A stretch of DNA of 38,031 bases from Alphaproteobacteria bacterium. GTDB lineage: Bacteria; Pseudomonadota; Alphaproteobacteria; Kiloniellales; DSM-21159. Location of the stretch: NCBI GenBank assembly GCA_030433005.1, contig JAUILQ010000055.1:1-38031 (forward strand). Reading direction: 5' to 3'. This document shows positions 16,201-25,771 of this stretch, one piece after another. Made by a program: the position numbers and the translations under genes. The first letter of the stretch is position 1. Each line of letters begins with the position of its first letter. Below the pieces are notes generated by a model that was not told the origin of the DNA, did no database searches, and was given only the letters and a program-made list of their open reading frames with translations.

Positions 16201-17012
16201 CCCGGACCCTCGATGCGCGGGAGCGCCCGGCCGCCGCGGCCGACGTCACGGTCAAGTCGGTGCAGCGCGCCGCCCGGCTCATCAAGCTGCTCGGCCAGGA
16301 GGCGACGACCGGCTGGCGCCTCTCGGACATCGCGGCCGCCGCCGGCTTCGGCAAGGCCACGACGCACCGTCTGCTGGCGGCGCTGACCGAGAGCGGCCTC
16401 GCCTACCAGGACCCCGACAGCCGCCGCTATTTCCTGGGCTACGAGATCGTCCGCCTCGGCTCGCTGGCGACCCGCTTCGACGTCGCCGAGCTGGCCCGGC
16501 CGGCGCTCCTGCGCCTGGCGCGCGAGACCGAGGACACGGTCTTCCTGTCGGTGCGCGAGGACCTCGACGCGCTCTGCCTGGAACGCCAGGTCGGAGACTA
16601 CCCGATCAAGACCCTGACGCTGACCGTCGGCGACCGCCGGCCGCTCGGCGTCGGCGCCGGCAGCCTGGCGCTGCTCGCCTTCCTGCCGGAGGAGGAGGCG
16701 GCCGAGGTCATCGCCAGCAACGCCGGCCGCCTGGAGCGCTACCCCGGCTTCGCGCCCGAGGCGCTGCGCCGACTGACCGCCGAGGCGCGGCGCCAGGGCT
16801 ACGCCTTCAACGACGGGCGCATCGTCAGCGCCATGTGCGCGGTCGGCGTGCCGGTCTTCGACCTGCGCGACCGCGTGGTCGCGGCGATCTCGGTCGCCGC
16901 CATCCGCGAGCGCATGGAGCCGGGGCGCGTCGCCTGGATCGCCGGCCTGCTGCGCGAGGAGGCGACGCGCCTGCGGGACCGGCTGGCGGAGCTCGGCGGC
17001 AGCCGTCCCTGA
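16197..17012 (+). CDS. IclR-family transcriptional regulator
   Basis: This 271-residue regulator has an N-terminal winged helix-turn-helix (about residues 18-80; SVQRAARLIKLLG, LSDIAAAAGFGKATTHRLLAAL). A GAF-like effector domain follows (about 90-265), with the family-typical AMCAVGVPVFDLRDRVVAAISVAA block. It is the last gene of the operon, coupled to the duplicated-domain gene by an ATGA overlap. It probably controls the operon promoter through the palindrome at 4686-4704, giving autoregulation, with a pathway compound binding the effector domain. The regulatory link is inferred from position and site type. Confidence 0.88.
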   Translation: MTRTLDARERPAAAADVTVKSVQRAARLIKLLGQEATTGWRLSDIAAAAGFGKATTHRLLAALTESGLAYQDPDSRRYFLGYEIVRLGSLATRFDVAELARPALLRLARETEDTVFLSVREDLDALCLERQVGDYPIKTLTLTVGDRRPLGVGAGSLALLAFLPEEEAAEVIASNAGRLERYPGFAPEALRRLTAEARRQGYAFNDGRIVSAMCAVGVPVFDLRDRVVAAISVAAIRERMEPGRVAWIAGLLREEATRLRDRLAELGGSRP

Positions 17013-17179
17013 CCGTGCCGCGGCCGGGCCGCCGGGCCGGCCTATGGTCAGTCGCCGAATCGCACACCATATCGACGTGGAGGCTTCGCCGGGCAGGAGC
17101 GTTCTGCGCGACCGGCGGCAAGACGGCCGAGCGCGAGACGCGGAAGGCTCACCGCCCGATCAGGAACGGGAGGCAAGCC

Positions 17180-17974
17180 ATGCGCGAACAGACTGCGAGC
17201 GGACGGATGGACGGCGGCGCGACCGCCCGCCCGACGATCCGCATCATCGGCACCGAGGACATCAGGCTGGCGTTGCGGCGCGGCCTCGAGGACTTCAAGG
17301 CCAAGCCCAGCCACGTCATCTTCCTCTGCGTCATCTATCCCGTCGTCGCCCTGATTCTGGGACGCGTCGTGTTCGGCCAGCAGCTGCTGCCGCTGCTGTT
17401 CCCGCTGGCCGCCGGCTTCGCGCTGGTCGGGCCGGTGGCGGCGGTCGGGCTCTACGAGCTGAGCCGGCGACGCGAGGCGGGGCAAACGGTGAGCTGGCGC
17501 CATGCGCTCGACGTGCTCAAGCCGCCGCGGGTCTGGTCGATCCTGACGGTCGGCCTGGTCCTGGCGGTGATCTTCGTGGCCTGGCAGACCGCGGCGGTCG
17601 CGCTCTATCGGGCGACGCTCGGCGCCTTTCCCGAGTCGATCGGCCAGTTCGCCGAGCTGCTGTTCACGACCGGCGCCGGCTGGACGCTGATCGTGGCCGG
17701 CAACCTCGTCGGCTTCTGCTTCGCGGTCGCCGCCCTGGCGATCGGCGCGATCTCCTTCCCGCTGCTCGTCGACCGGCCGACCGAGCCGATGACGGCGATC
17801 GGCGCGTCGCTCCGGGCCTTCGCCGCGAATACCCGGACCCTGCTGCTCTGGGGGCTGATCGTCGCGGTCGCGCTGGTGATCGGCTCGCTGCCGCTGTTCG
17901 TCGGCCTGGCGGTGGTGCTGCCGCTGCTCGGTCACGCGACCTGGCACCTCTATCGGCGCATCATCGAACGCTGA
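17180..17974 (+). CDS. DUF2189 family membrane protein
   Basis: This 264-residue integral membrane protein of the DUF2189 type is common in alphaproteobacteria and has no known function. After a hydrophilic start come a DIRLALRRGLEDFKAKPSH motif (about residues 26-45), then about six hydrophobic segments. GFALVGPVAAVGLYELSRRRE and ISFPLLVDRPTEPMTAI blocks, and a C-terminal LLGHATWHLYRRIIER, are characteristic of the family. GGGAGG lies 7 nt before the ATG. It is separated from iclR by 167 nt and probably has its own promoter. Confidence 0.75.
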   Translation: MREQTASGRMDGGATARPTIRIIGTEDIRLALRRGLEDFKAKPSHVIFLCVIYPVVALILGRVVFGQQLLPLLFPLAAGFALVGPVAAVGLYELSRRREAGQTVSWRHALDVLKPPRVWSILTVGLVLAVIFVAWQTAAVALYRATLGAFPESIGQFAELLFTTGAGWTLIVAGNLVGFCFAVAALAIGAISFPLLVDRPTEPMTAIGASLRAFAANTRTLLLWGLIVAVALVIGSLPLFVGLAVVLPLLGHATWHLYRRIIER

Positions 17975-18038
17975 GCGACGGCCGGGGCGGCAGCATTCCA
18001 CCGCTCGTTAACCCGGGCGGGGTGATAGTCTCGTCGGC

Positions 18039-19268
<1,230 letters not shown>

Positions 19269-19344
19269 CCGGCCGGCGGCTTGTCGGCTGCCGGGTCGAT
19301 GCCCACGTCCGCGGGGCACCCCAAGCCTTCGCCGGGAGGCAGCC

Positions 19345-20694
19345 ATGGCGCAACAGACGAGCCCGCGGCACGAGGCGGCCGACGCGGCCTACGCCCATCC
19401 CAACGTGCCCGCGGTCGACCAGTCGGACCGGCGGGTGCCGGCGAACCTGCGGCAGTCGGGTCCGACGCCGGTCCAGATGCTGGTCTCGACCCGGGTCCGC
19501 AAGTCGCCCTTCTGGCACCTCTCGATCGAGGCCGGCTGCTGGCGGGCGACGGTCTACAACCGCATGTACCATCCGCGCGGCTACGTGCGCCCCGAGGACG
19601 GCGGCGCGATGGCCGAGTACGACGCCCTGGTCAACCGCGTGACCCTGTGGAACGTCGCGGTCGAGCGGCAGATCCGGGTCTCGGGCCCGGACGCCGAGGC
19701 CTTCGTCAATCACGTCATCACGCGCGACGCGACGCGCATCCGGCCGCTGCACGGCAAGTATGCGATCCTGTGCGACGAGCAGGGCGCCCTGATCAACGAT
19801 CCGGTGCTGCTGCGCCTTTCAGAGACCGAGTTCTGGTTCTCGATCTCCGACAGCGACCTGCTGCTGTGGCTCAAGGGGGTCAACCTCGGCGGCCGCTGGC
19901 GGGTCGAGCTGTCGGAGATCGACGTCGCGCCGCTGCAGGTGCAGGGGCCGCTGTCCGAGGCGCTGATGGTCGAGCTGTTCGGCGAGGCGGTGCGCGAACT
20001 GCCCTACTACGGCCTGCTGGAAGCCACCCTGGCCGGCGCCTCGGTGGTCGTCAGCCAGACCGGCTTCACCGGCGAGAAGGGCTACGAGGTCTACGTCCGC
20101 GACGCCAGCCGCCACGCCGAGGCCGTGTGGTACGCGATCCGCGGCGCCGGCGCGGCCTACGGCCTGCGCGTCATCGCGCCGGCGCACCATCGGCGCATCG
20201 CCGCCGGGATCCTGAGCTGGGGCCAGGACATGGATTCCGAGACCTCGCCGTTCCAGGTCAACCTCGGCTACCAGGTGCCGCGCAAGAAGCAGGCCGACTA
20301 CATCGGCCGGGCGGCGCTCGAGCGTCAGCGCGAGCGGATCGAGGCGGGCGACTATCCCTTCGCGCTGAAGCTCGCGGGCCTGCGGCTCGGCGGCCGACCG
20401 ATCGTCGACTACGCGCCCGACTTCTGGCTGGTCCAGAACGCCGAGGGCGCGCGGGTCGGCTACGTGACCTCGCCCTGGTGGTCGCCGGAACTGTGCAGCA
20501 ACATTGCGCTGGCCTACGTCCCCTGGCGGCTCGCCGAGCCGGGGACGGCGCTGCGCGTCGAGCTGCCGGAGGCCTACGTCGAGCGCTCCGGCCAGCCGGT
20601 CGAGGCCGAGGTCTGCGAGGTGCCGTTCCGGCCCTCGGCGCACCCCAGCGCCCGCGAGCAGGCCCGCCGCAGCGGCCGAGCCTACGCCGAGTGA
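19345..20694 (+). CDS. GcvT-family tetrahydrofolate-dependent methyltransferase, DmdA-like
   Basis: This 449-residue member of the aminomethyltransferase (GcvT) fold family transfers a one-carbon group to tetrahydrofolate. The order TVYNRMYHPRG, LWNVAVERQIRVSGPDAEAFV, GALINDPVLLRL and SISDSDLLLWLKG closely follows what I remember of dimethylsulfoniopropionate demethylase DmdA. GFTGEKGYEVYV and the C-terminal domain (from about residue 340) follow the usual pattern. The family length is normally about 370, so this one has a longer N-terminus (about 40 residues). DMSP demethylation is possible, but the substrate could equally be another methylated sulfur, nitrogen or oxygen compound. GGGAGG precedes the ATG. 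Confidence 0.75.
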   Translation: MAQQTSPRHEAADAAYAHPNVPAVDQSDRRVPANLRQSGPTPVQMLVSTRVRKSPFWHLSIEAGCWRATVYNRMYHPRGYVRPEDGGAMAEYDALVNRVTLWNVAVERQIRVSGPDAEAFVNHVITRDATRIRPLHGKYAILCDEQGALINDPVLLRLSETEFWFSISDSDLLLWLKGVNLGGRWRVELSEIDVAPLQVQGPLSEALMVELFGEAVRELPYYGLLEATLAGASVVVSQTGFTGEKGYEVYVRDASRHAEAVWYAIRGAGAAYGLRVIAPAHHRRIAAGILSWGQDMDSETSPFQVNLGYQVPRKKQADYIGRAALERQRERIEAGDYPFALKLAGLRLGGRPIVDYAPDFWLVQNAEGARVGYVTSPWWSPELCSNIALAYVPWRLAEPGTALRVELPEAYVERSGQPVEAEVCEVPFRPSAHPSAREQARRSGRAYAE

Positions 20695-20834
20695 CCGGCC
20701 GGCGCGGCGGCGCGCCGAAGCGGCCGGGGGAGCAGGAGCCGCGGGCCGGGATACGGGAGGCCGACCTTGCGCCGGGCGCGCTGGAGTGCTTGGTCTGTGC
20801 TCCGCGCGGCCCGCGCCGCCCCCGGGAGACGACC

Positions 20835-21176
20835 ATGCCGACAGCCGTGACCTACCTCTTCCTCGTCGTCGCAATCGCCGCGGAGGTCGTGGCGACGACC
20901 GCGCTGGCGCGCTCGGAGAGCTTCACGCGGCTGTGGCCGAGTGTCGTTACCGTCGTCGGCTACGGCGTCGCCTTCTATTTCCTGTCGTTTCCGCTGCGCG
21001 TGCTGCCGACCGGCGTGGTCTACGCCGTCTGGTCGGGACTCGGCATCGTCTTCATCGCCGCCATCGCGTGGCTCGTCTACGGCCAGAAGCTCGATCTGCC
21101 GGCGATTCTCGGCCTCGCCCTGATCGTCGCCGGCGTCGCCGTGGTCAACCTCTTCTCGAAGACCGTCGGGCACTGA
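20835..21176 (+). CDS. Small multidrug resistance (SMR) efflux protein, EmrE-type
   Basis: This 113-residue protein has four membrane segments and is a proton-coupled dimeric exporter of the SMR family. The essential membrane glutamate is Glu17 (AIAAEVVATTAL). FTRLWPSV, YAVWSGLGIVFIA and GQKLDLPAILG match EmrE closely and exclude the guanidinium-exporting Gdx/SugE subtype, which has other signature residues. GGGAGA precedes the ATG. It is expected to export quaternary ammonium or other lipophilic cations, perhaps osmolyte-like compounds in this context. Confidence 0.87.
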   Translation: MPTAVTYLFLVVAIAAEVVATTALARSESFTRLWPSVVTVVGYGVAFYFLSFPLRVLPTGVVYAVWSGLGIVFIAAIAWLVYGQKLDLPAILGLALIVAGVAVVNLFSKTVGH

Positions 21177-21206
21177 GGCCCGCCCGTCGGCCCGGCCGCG
21201 GCCCTC

Positions 21207-22286
21207 TCAGCCGACCCGGCGGCCGCTCTCGGCGTCGAACAGGTGGGTGTGCTCCGGCGCGATCGCCAGCGGCAGGCGGTCGCCGGCGGCGATCTCCGGC
21301 ACGCCCGGCAAGCGCAGGGTGATCGGCGCATCGTGGCTGCGGCCGTGCACCAGGGTGTCGGCGCCCTGCGGCTCGACGGCCTCGACCCGGCAGTCGAGCG
21401 CGGGCCGTTCGGGAGCGAGCACCAAGTGCTCGGGCCTGAGGCCGAGCAGCAGCCGCGTCGGGGCGGTGGCAGTGCCCGCGAACCCGGACGCCAGCTCCGG
21501 CGCCAGGGCGATGCGCGCCGCGCCGGCGGTGCGCGCGACGCCGTCCTCGACCGCGACCTCCAGGAAGTTCATCGGCGGCGAGCCGATGAAGCTGGCGACG
21601 AAGCGGCTGGCCGGCCGGCGGTAGACCTCCAGGGGGCGGCCGATCTGCTCGACCCGGCCCTCGTTCATGACGACCAGCAGGTCGCCCATGGTCATGGCCT
21701 CGATCTGGTCGTGGGTGACGTAGACCGAGGTGCCGGCGAGCTCCTGGTGGAGCTTGCGGATCTCCAGGCGCATCTGCACGCGCAGCGTCGCGTCGAGGTT
21801 CGACAGCGGCTCGTCGAACAGGAAGACGTCGGGTTCGCGCACGATCGCCCGGCCCATGGCGACGCGCTGGCGCTGGCCACCGGACAGCTGGCGCGGCTTG
21901 CGCTCGAGCAGCTCCTCCAGGTGCAGGATCGTCGCCGCCCGCCGGACCCGCCGCTCGATCTCTTGCTTCGGCGTGCCGCGCAGCTCCAGGCCGAAGGCGA
22001 TGTTGCGGGCCACGGTCAGGTGCGGATAGAGCGCGTAGTTCTGGAACACCATGGCGACGTTGCGCGCCTTGGGCTCCGCGCGCGTGACCTCGCGGCCGGC
22101 GATGAACAGCGCGCCCTCGGAGACCGCCTCCAGGCCGGCGATCATGCGCAGCAGGGTCGACTTGCCGCAGCCCGAGGGGCCCACGACGACCGCGAACTGG
22201 CCGTCGGGAATCGTCAGGTCGACGCCGTGGATGACCTCGGTCGTCCCGAACGACTTGCGCACCCCGGCAATGCGGACCTCGGCCAT
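21207..22286 (-). CDS. ugpC: ABC importer ATP-binding protein, UgpC/MalK type
   Basis: This 359-residue ATPase energises the importer encoded divergently at 22509-25664. Walker A GPSGCGKST is at residues 36-44, Gln82 forms the Q-loop, the signature LSGGQ is at 134-138, Walker B FLFDEP ends at Glu159, and His192 is the switch histidine. The C-terminal TOBE/MalK-like regulatory domain (about 240-359) contains LGLRPEHL. AGGAGG lies before the ATG. It is separated from its permease genes and read from its own promoter, with a PhoB-box-like site upstream (22341-22362). The substrate name follows from the phosphate-starvation-type promoter and the UgpB-like binding protein. Confidence 0.82.
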   Translation of the reverse strand: MAEVRIAGVRKSFGTTEVIHGVDLTIPDGQFAVVVGPSGCGKSTLLRMIAGLEAVSEGALFIAGREVTRAEPKARNVAMVFQNYALYPHLTVARNIAFGLELRGTPKQEIERRVRRAATILHLEELLERKPRQLSGGQRQRVAMGRAIVREPDVFLFDEPLSNLDATLRVQMRLEIRKLHQELAGTSVYVTHDQIEAMTMGDLLVVMNEGRVEQIGRPLEVYRRPASRFVASFIGSPPMNFLEVAVEDGVARTAGAARIALAPELASGFAGTATAPTRLLLGLRPEHLVLAPERPALDCRVEAVEPQGADTLVHGRSHDAPITLRLPGVPEIAAGDRLPLAIAPEHTHLFDAESGRRVG

Positions 22287-22340
22287 TCCTCTCTTCCCTC
22301 CTCCTGAAAGACGCGACGCTCGGGAGCAGAGGTAGCCGGC

Positions 22341-22362
22341 TTCGATGACGGTTCGATGATGG
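22341..22362 (-). promoter_or_regulatory. PhoB-box-like direct repeat facing ugpC
   Basis: Read on the minus strand this is CCATCAT-CGAA-CCGTCAT-CGAA: two 7-bp units in an 11-bp register with identical 4-nt spacers. The second unit matches the CTGTCAT Pho-box unit at 6 of 7 positions and the first at 5 of 7. It lies 55-76 nt upstream of the ugpC start, in the correct orientation to activate it. Confidence 0.5.
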
Positions 22363-22401
22363 TGCGGCCGGATCGCCGGCGGCGGGGCGCGCCCGGCCTC
22401 G

Positions 22402-22463
22402 CTGTCACCGTCAATTCACCGATCCGCTGTGCAACTGTCAGGCAAGCGTCACGCTACCGTCCC
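22402..22463 (+). promoter_or_regulatory. PhoB-box-like repeat array facing ugpAEB
   Basis: Seven-bp units lie on an 11-bp grid: CTGTCAC (22402), AATTCAC (22413), a poor unit at 22424, CTGTCAG (22435), GCGTCAC (22446) and CCGTCCC (22457). Four of these match CTGTCAY at 5 or more positions. The array ends 11 nt before a TATGTC sequence (22475-22480) that could serve as a -10, the usual spacing for PhoB-activated promoters. This supports control by phosphate starvation. Confidence 0.55.
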
Positions 22464-22508
22464 TGAGCGGGCGCTATGTCCTGGCCGGGGTTCACGAAGG
22501 GGCGGGGC

Positions 22509-23459
22509 ATGGCGCAGACGGCGCTCGCTGTCGATTCGCCGGAGCACGGGACCGCGGCGCCGCGACGGGTGCGGCGGCTCGCCGGGCGCCTGGGCGCGGA
22601 CGGCCGGGCCTGGCTGCTGCTGCTGCCATCGCTGGTCTTCCTCTGCCTCTTCACCTACTGGCCGATCGTCCAGGTCCTGCTGCAGGCCCTGACCATCGAG
22701 ACCTTCGGCTCGCAGGCGACGAGCCTCGGCCTCGGCAACTTCGACCGGCTGTTCGCCGACGCCGCCTTCACCGGCGCGCTGCTCAACAATCTGGTGTACG
22801 CGGTCGGCACCATCGCGCCCTCGATCGCCCTGGCGCTGGCCCTGGCGGTCGGACTGCAGGAGGCGACGCGCTTCAACGCGCTGCTGCGCACCGTCGTGTT
22901 CTTCCCGGTGCTGCTGCCGCTGGTCGCCGCCGCGGCGCTGTTCCTCTTCGTCTTCCTGCCCGGCATCGGCCTGCTCGACTACTACCTGGCGACGCTCGGC
23001 GCCGGGCAGACCAACTGGCTGGGCGATCCCGACCTGGCGCTCTGGTCGCTGGTCGGCCTCACGGTCTGGAAGAACGCCGGCTACTACATGCTGTTCTTCC
23101 TGGCCGGGCTGCAGGCGATCCCGCTCGACCTCTACGAGGCGGCGCGAATCGAGGGCGCCGGCGCCTGGCGGCGCTTCACCCGCATCACCCTGCCGCTGCT
23201 CGGGCCCAGCCTCGCCTTCGTGCTGGTCATCGCGCTGGTCAACGTGATCACCCAGGTCGACCACGTCGTCGTGCTGACCGAGGGCGGGCCCTCGGGCGCC
23301 ACCGACCTGCTGCTGTTCTACATCTACCAGACCGCGCACGAGAGCTACGACTACGGCAAGGCGGCCGCCGCGACCGTGGTCTCGGTGGCGATCCTGCTGG
23401 CGCTTTCGCTGGTCTCTCTGCGCACGCTGGAGCGCGGCGTGCACTACGAGGCCTCGTGA
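22509..23459 (+). CDS. ugpA: ABC importer permease, UgpA/MalF type
   Basis: This 316-residue inner-membrane permease has six predicted segments, beginning AWLLLLPSLVFLCLFTYWPIVQ. The cytoplasmic EAA loop, YEAARIEGAGAWRRFTRITLPLLGP, contacts the ATPase. I prefer the ATG at 22509 (GAAGGGGCGGGG upstream) to the ATG at 22476. The latter has no ribosome site and falls in the likely -10 of the Pho-type promoter. Its stop overlaps the next permease start (TGATG). Sequence alone places it with the UgpA group of sugar and polyol permeases. Confidence 0.8.
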   Translation: MAQTALAVDSPEHGTAAPRRVRRLAGRLGADGRAWLLLLPSLVFLCLFTYWPIVQVLLQALTIETFGSQATSLGLGNFDRLFADAAFTGALLNNLVYAVGTIAPSIALALALAVGLQEATRFNALLRTVVFFPVLLPLVAAAALFLFVFLPGIGLLDYYLATLGAGQTNWLGDPDLALWSLVGLTVWKNAGYYMLFFLAGLQAIPLDLYEAARIEGAGAWRRFTRITLPLLGPSLAFVLVIALVNVITQVDHVVVLTEGGPSGATDLLLFYIYQTAHESYDYGKAAAATVVSVAILLALSLVSLRTLERGVHYEAS

Positions 23460-24322
23460 TGGCGGCGCCCCGCCCCCTGATGCGTGCCGGCGGCGCGCGC
23501 TTCGACAGCGGCCGGCTGCTGGCGATCGCGCTGCTCGCCGGCGTCGCGCTGGTCTGGTCGACGCCGCTGCTCTGGATGCTGGTCGCCTCGCTGCGGCCTC
23601 AGAACTTCGGCGGTCTCGACATGGCCTCGCTGTGGCCCGACTTCACGCCGACCCTGGCGAATTTCGCCGAGGCTCTGGAGTCCGCCGACTTCGCCCGGCT
23701 CTACCTCAACACGATCCTGGTCTGCGCCGGCATCCTGGCGGTCCAGCTGGCGACCATCACCCTGGCCGGCTACGCCTTCGCGCGCCTGAGCTTCCGCGGC
23801 CGCGAGGTCGTCTTCTACGGCTTCCTGCTGCAGCTGATGCTGGTCCCGCCGATCCTGATCGTGCCGAACCTGACCACGATCACCCGGCTCGGCCTCTACG
23901 ACTCGCTGCTCGGCGTGATGGCGCCCTACTTCGCCTCGGCCTTCGGCGTGTTCCTGATGCGCCAGACCTTCCGGACCATCCCGCGCGACTTCGAGGAGGC
24001 GGCGGTCGTCGACGGCGCCAGCTGGTGGCAGCTGATCTGGCGCGTGCTGGTGCCGCTGGCGCGGCCCGGCATGGTCGCCTTCGCCATCGTCTCGGTGGTC
24101 AGCCACTGGAACGAGTTCCTCTGGCCGCTGATGGTCGTCTCGTCGCTCGACAACCAGACGCTGACCGTCGGTCTGGCGTCCTTCACGATGGGCGCGGAAA
24201 GCGCCTCGCAATGGGGAGTGATCGCCGCCGGGACCTGTCTCGTGGCGGCGCCGCTGCTGCTCGCCTTCGGCCTGTTCCAGCGGCAGTTCGTCAATTCCTT
24301 CCTGTTCTCCGGAGTCAAATAG
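23459..24322 (+). CDS. ugpE: ABC importer permease, UgpE/MalG type
   Basis: This 287-residue second permease has six predicted membrane segments, TPLLWMLVASLRP near the N-terminus and an EAA loop (DFEEAAVVDGASWWQLIWRVLVPLARPG). The C-terminal RQFVNSFLFSGVK is typical of this family. The ATG overlaps the ugpA stop by one base. A GTG one codon earlier is possible but unnecessary. The binding-protein gene starts 13 nt after the stop, so the three genes form one unit. Confidence 0.82.
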   Translation: MAAPRPLMRAGGARFDSGRLLAIALLAGVALVWSTPLLWMLVASLRPQNFGGLDMASLWPDFTPTLANFAEALESADFARLYLNTILVCAGILAVQLATITLAGYAFARLSFRGREVVFYGFLLQLMLVPPILIVPNLTTITRLGLYDSLLGVMAPYFASAFGVFLMRQTFRTIPRDFEEAAVVDGASWWQLIWRVLVPLARPGMVAFAIVSVVSHWNEFLWPLMVVSSLDNQTLTVGLASFTMGAESASQWGVIAAGTCLVAAPLLLAFGLFQRQFVNSFLFSGVK

Positions 24323-24335
24323 CGAGGAGGCGAGA

Positions 24336-25664
24336 ATGCTTACCAAGTCATTGAAACTGCTGGGCGCCACGGGCCTTGCCCTGGGCGTCGGCCTGGGCGT
24401 CGCCCAGGCCCAGACCGAGATCGAGATGTTCTTCCCGGTTCCGGTCGAGGGCAAGCTGGCCAAGGAGATGCAGAGCCTGATGGAGCGCTTCAACGAGGCG
24501 CATCCCGAGATCGAGGCGACCGCCGTCTACACCGGCAGCTACGACGAGACCAACCTGAAGACCCGCGCCGCGATCAAGGCCGGCCGGCCGCCGGCCGCCG
24601 TCATCATGAGCGCCAACTTCATCCTCGAGTACCAGCTCAACGACGAGATCGAGCCGCTCGACCCGCTGATCGAGGCCGAGGGCAGCAGCGCCGACGCCTT
24701 CATGGACCGCTTCTGGCCGGCGCTGCACGGCAACGCCCGCTTCGCCGACCGGGTCTGGGCGGTGCCGTTCCACAACTCGACGCCGCTGCTCTACATCAAC
24801 GCCGACCACTTCCGCGAGGTCGGCCTCGATCCCGACAACCCGCCGGCGACCTGGCAGGACTGGGCCGCCGCGGCGAGCAAGCTGGTCAAGCGCGAGGGCG
24901 GCGAGACGACGCGCTGGGGCCTGATGCTGCCGGAGAACTACGACTACCTGGGCTGGATCATGACCGCCCTGACCATGTCGAACGGCGGCCTCTACTACAA
25001 TCCGGAGTACGGCGGAGAGGTCTACTACGACACGCCCTCGATGCTGGGCGCGCTGACCTTCGTCCACGACCTGGCCCACGAGTTCGAGGTGATGCCGGCG
25101 GCGATCACCGACGGCAAGGCGGTCTCGACCGCGTTCTTCGCCGGCCAGACCTCGATGGTCGTGCTCTCGACCGGCTCGCTGTCGTTCATCCGCGAGAACA
25201 TGAAGGACGACTACCGCGTCGCCTTCGTGCCGCGGAACGTGCGCAACGCCGTCGCCATCGGCGGCGCCTCGCTGATGATGCCGAAGGGCCTCTCGGAGGA
25301 GAAGAAGCAGGCGGCCTGGACGCTGATGAACTGGCTGACCAGCCCGGAGATCTCCGGCCACTGGAGCCGCTTCACCGGCTACTTCGCGCCGAACCGGCAG
25401 GCCTACGAGCTGCCGGAGATGAAGCAGTTCATCGCCGACAACCCCGACGCCAAGGTCGCGCTCGACCAGCTGCAGTACGCCCGCTCCTGGTTCGCCACCT
25501 ACAACACCGTGGCGGTGCGCAAGGCGCTGGAGGACCAGGTCCAGGCGGTGATCACCGGCGACAAGCAGCCGAAGGAGGCGCTGGAGGCGGCGCAGGAGAA
25601 CGCCGACGCCCAGATGCGCCCCTACGTCGAGGCCACGGCCCTGAAGCTGCCGGCCTCGATGTAG
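24336..25664 (+). CDS. ugpB: ABC importer periplasmic binding protein, UgpB-like
   Basis: This is a 442-residue extracellular solute-binding protein with a Sec-type signal peptide (about residues 1-25, ending VAQAQ). Several blocks agree with what I remember of E. coli UgpB: EGKLAKEMQSLMERFN, VPFHNSTPLLYIN, STGSLSFIREN and IGGASLMM. This makes glycerol-3-phosphate or a glycerophosphodiester the likely ligand. The length (442 against about 438) also agrees. GAGGAGG precedes the ATG. It is last in its unit and is followed by a strong terminator. The upstream Pho-type repeats fit the known role of Ugp in phosphate scavenging. Confidence 0.78.
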   Translation: MLTKSLKLLGATGLALGVGLGVAQAQTEIEMFFPVPVEGKLAKEMQSLMERFNEAHPEIEATAVYTGSYDETNLKTRAAIKAGRPPAAVIMSANFILEYQLNDEIEPLDPLIEAEGSSADAFMDRFWPALHGNARFADRVWAVPFHNSTPLLYINADHFREVGLDPDNPPATWQDWAAAASKLVKREGGETTRWGLMLPENYDYLGWIMTALTMSNGGLYYNPEYGGEVYYDTPSMLGALTFVHDLAHEFEVMPAAITDGKAVSTAFFAGQTSMVVLSTGSLSFIRENMKDDYRVAFVPRNVRNAVAIGGASLMMPKGLSEEKKQAAWTLMNWLTSPEISGHWSRFTGYFAPNRQAYELPEMKQFIADNPDAKVALDQLQYARSWFATYNTVAVRKALEDQVQAVITGDKQPKEALEAAQENADAQMRPYVEATALKLPASM

Positions 25665-25695
25665 GCCTGCGCCTGTCTCGACGGCGCTACGCGAC

Positions 25696-25730
25696 GAGGC
25701 CCGGGCGATCGCTCGCCCGGGCCTCTTGTC
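25696..25730 (+). terminator. Intrinsic terminator after ugpB
   Basis: GAGGCCCGGGCGA (25696-25708) pairs perfectly with TCGCCCGGGCCTC (25713-25725) around a 4-nt loop. It is followed by TTGTCGTT on the plus strand. It ends the ugpAEB transcript 31 nt after its stop and also separates it from the convergent minus-strand operon. Confidence 0.75.
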
Positions 25731-25771
25731 GTTCCCGGTGGTGCCGGCGGCTCCCGAGGGCCGCGCGGCCG

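Noticed and set aside
17013..17179. GC-rich repeats after iclR as an intrinsic terminator
   Set aside because: GGCCGG-type runs can pair in several ways, but no single stable stem followed by T residues can be defined.
20695..20834. Possible guanidine riboswitch before the SMR gene
   Set aside because: I looked for ykkC, mini-ykkC (paired ACGR hairpins) and type III features and saw none. The protein is of EmrE rather than Gdx type.
22476..22508. Earlier ATG for ugpA adding 11 residues
   Set aside because: It has no ribosome site and falls inside the likely -10 region of the Pho-type promoter. ATG 22509 has a strong Shine-Dalgarno.
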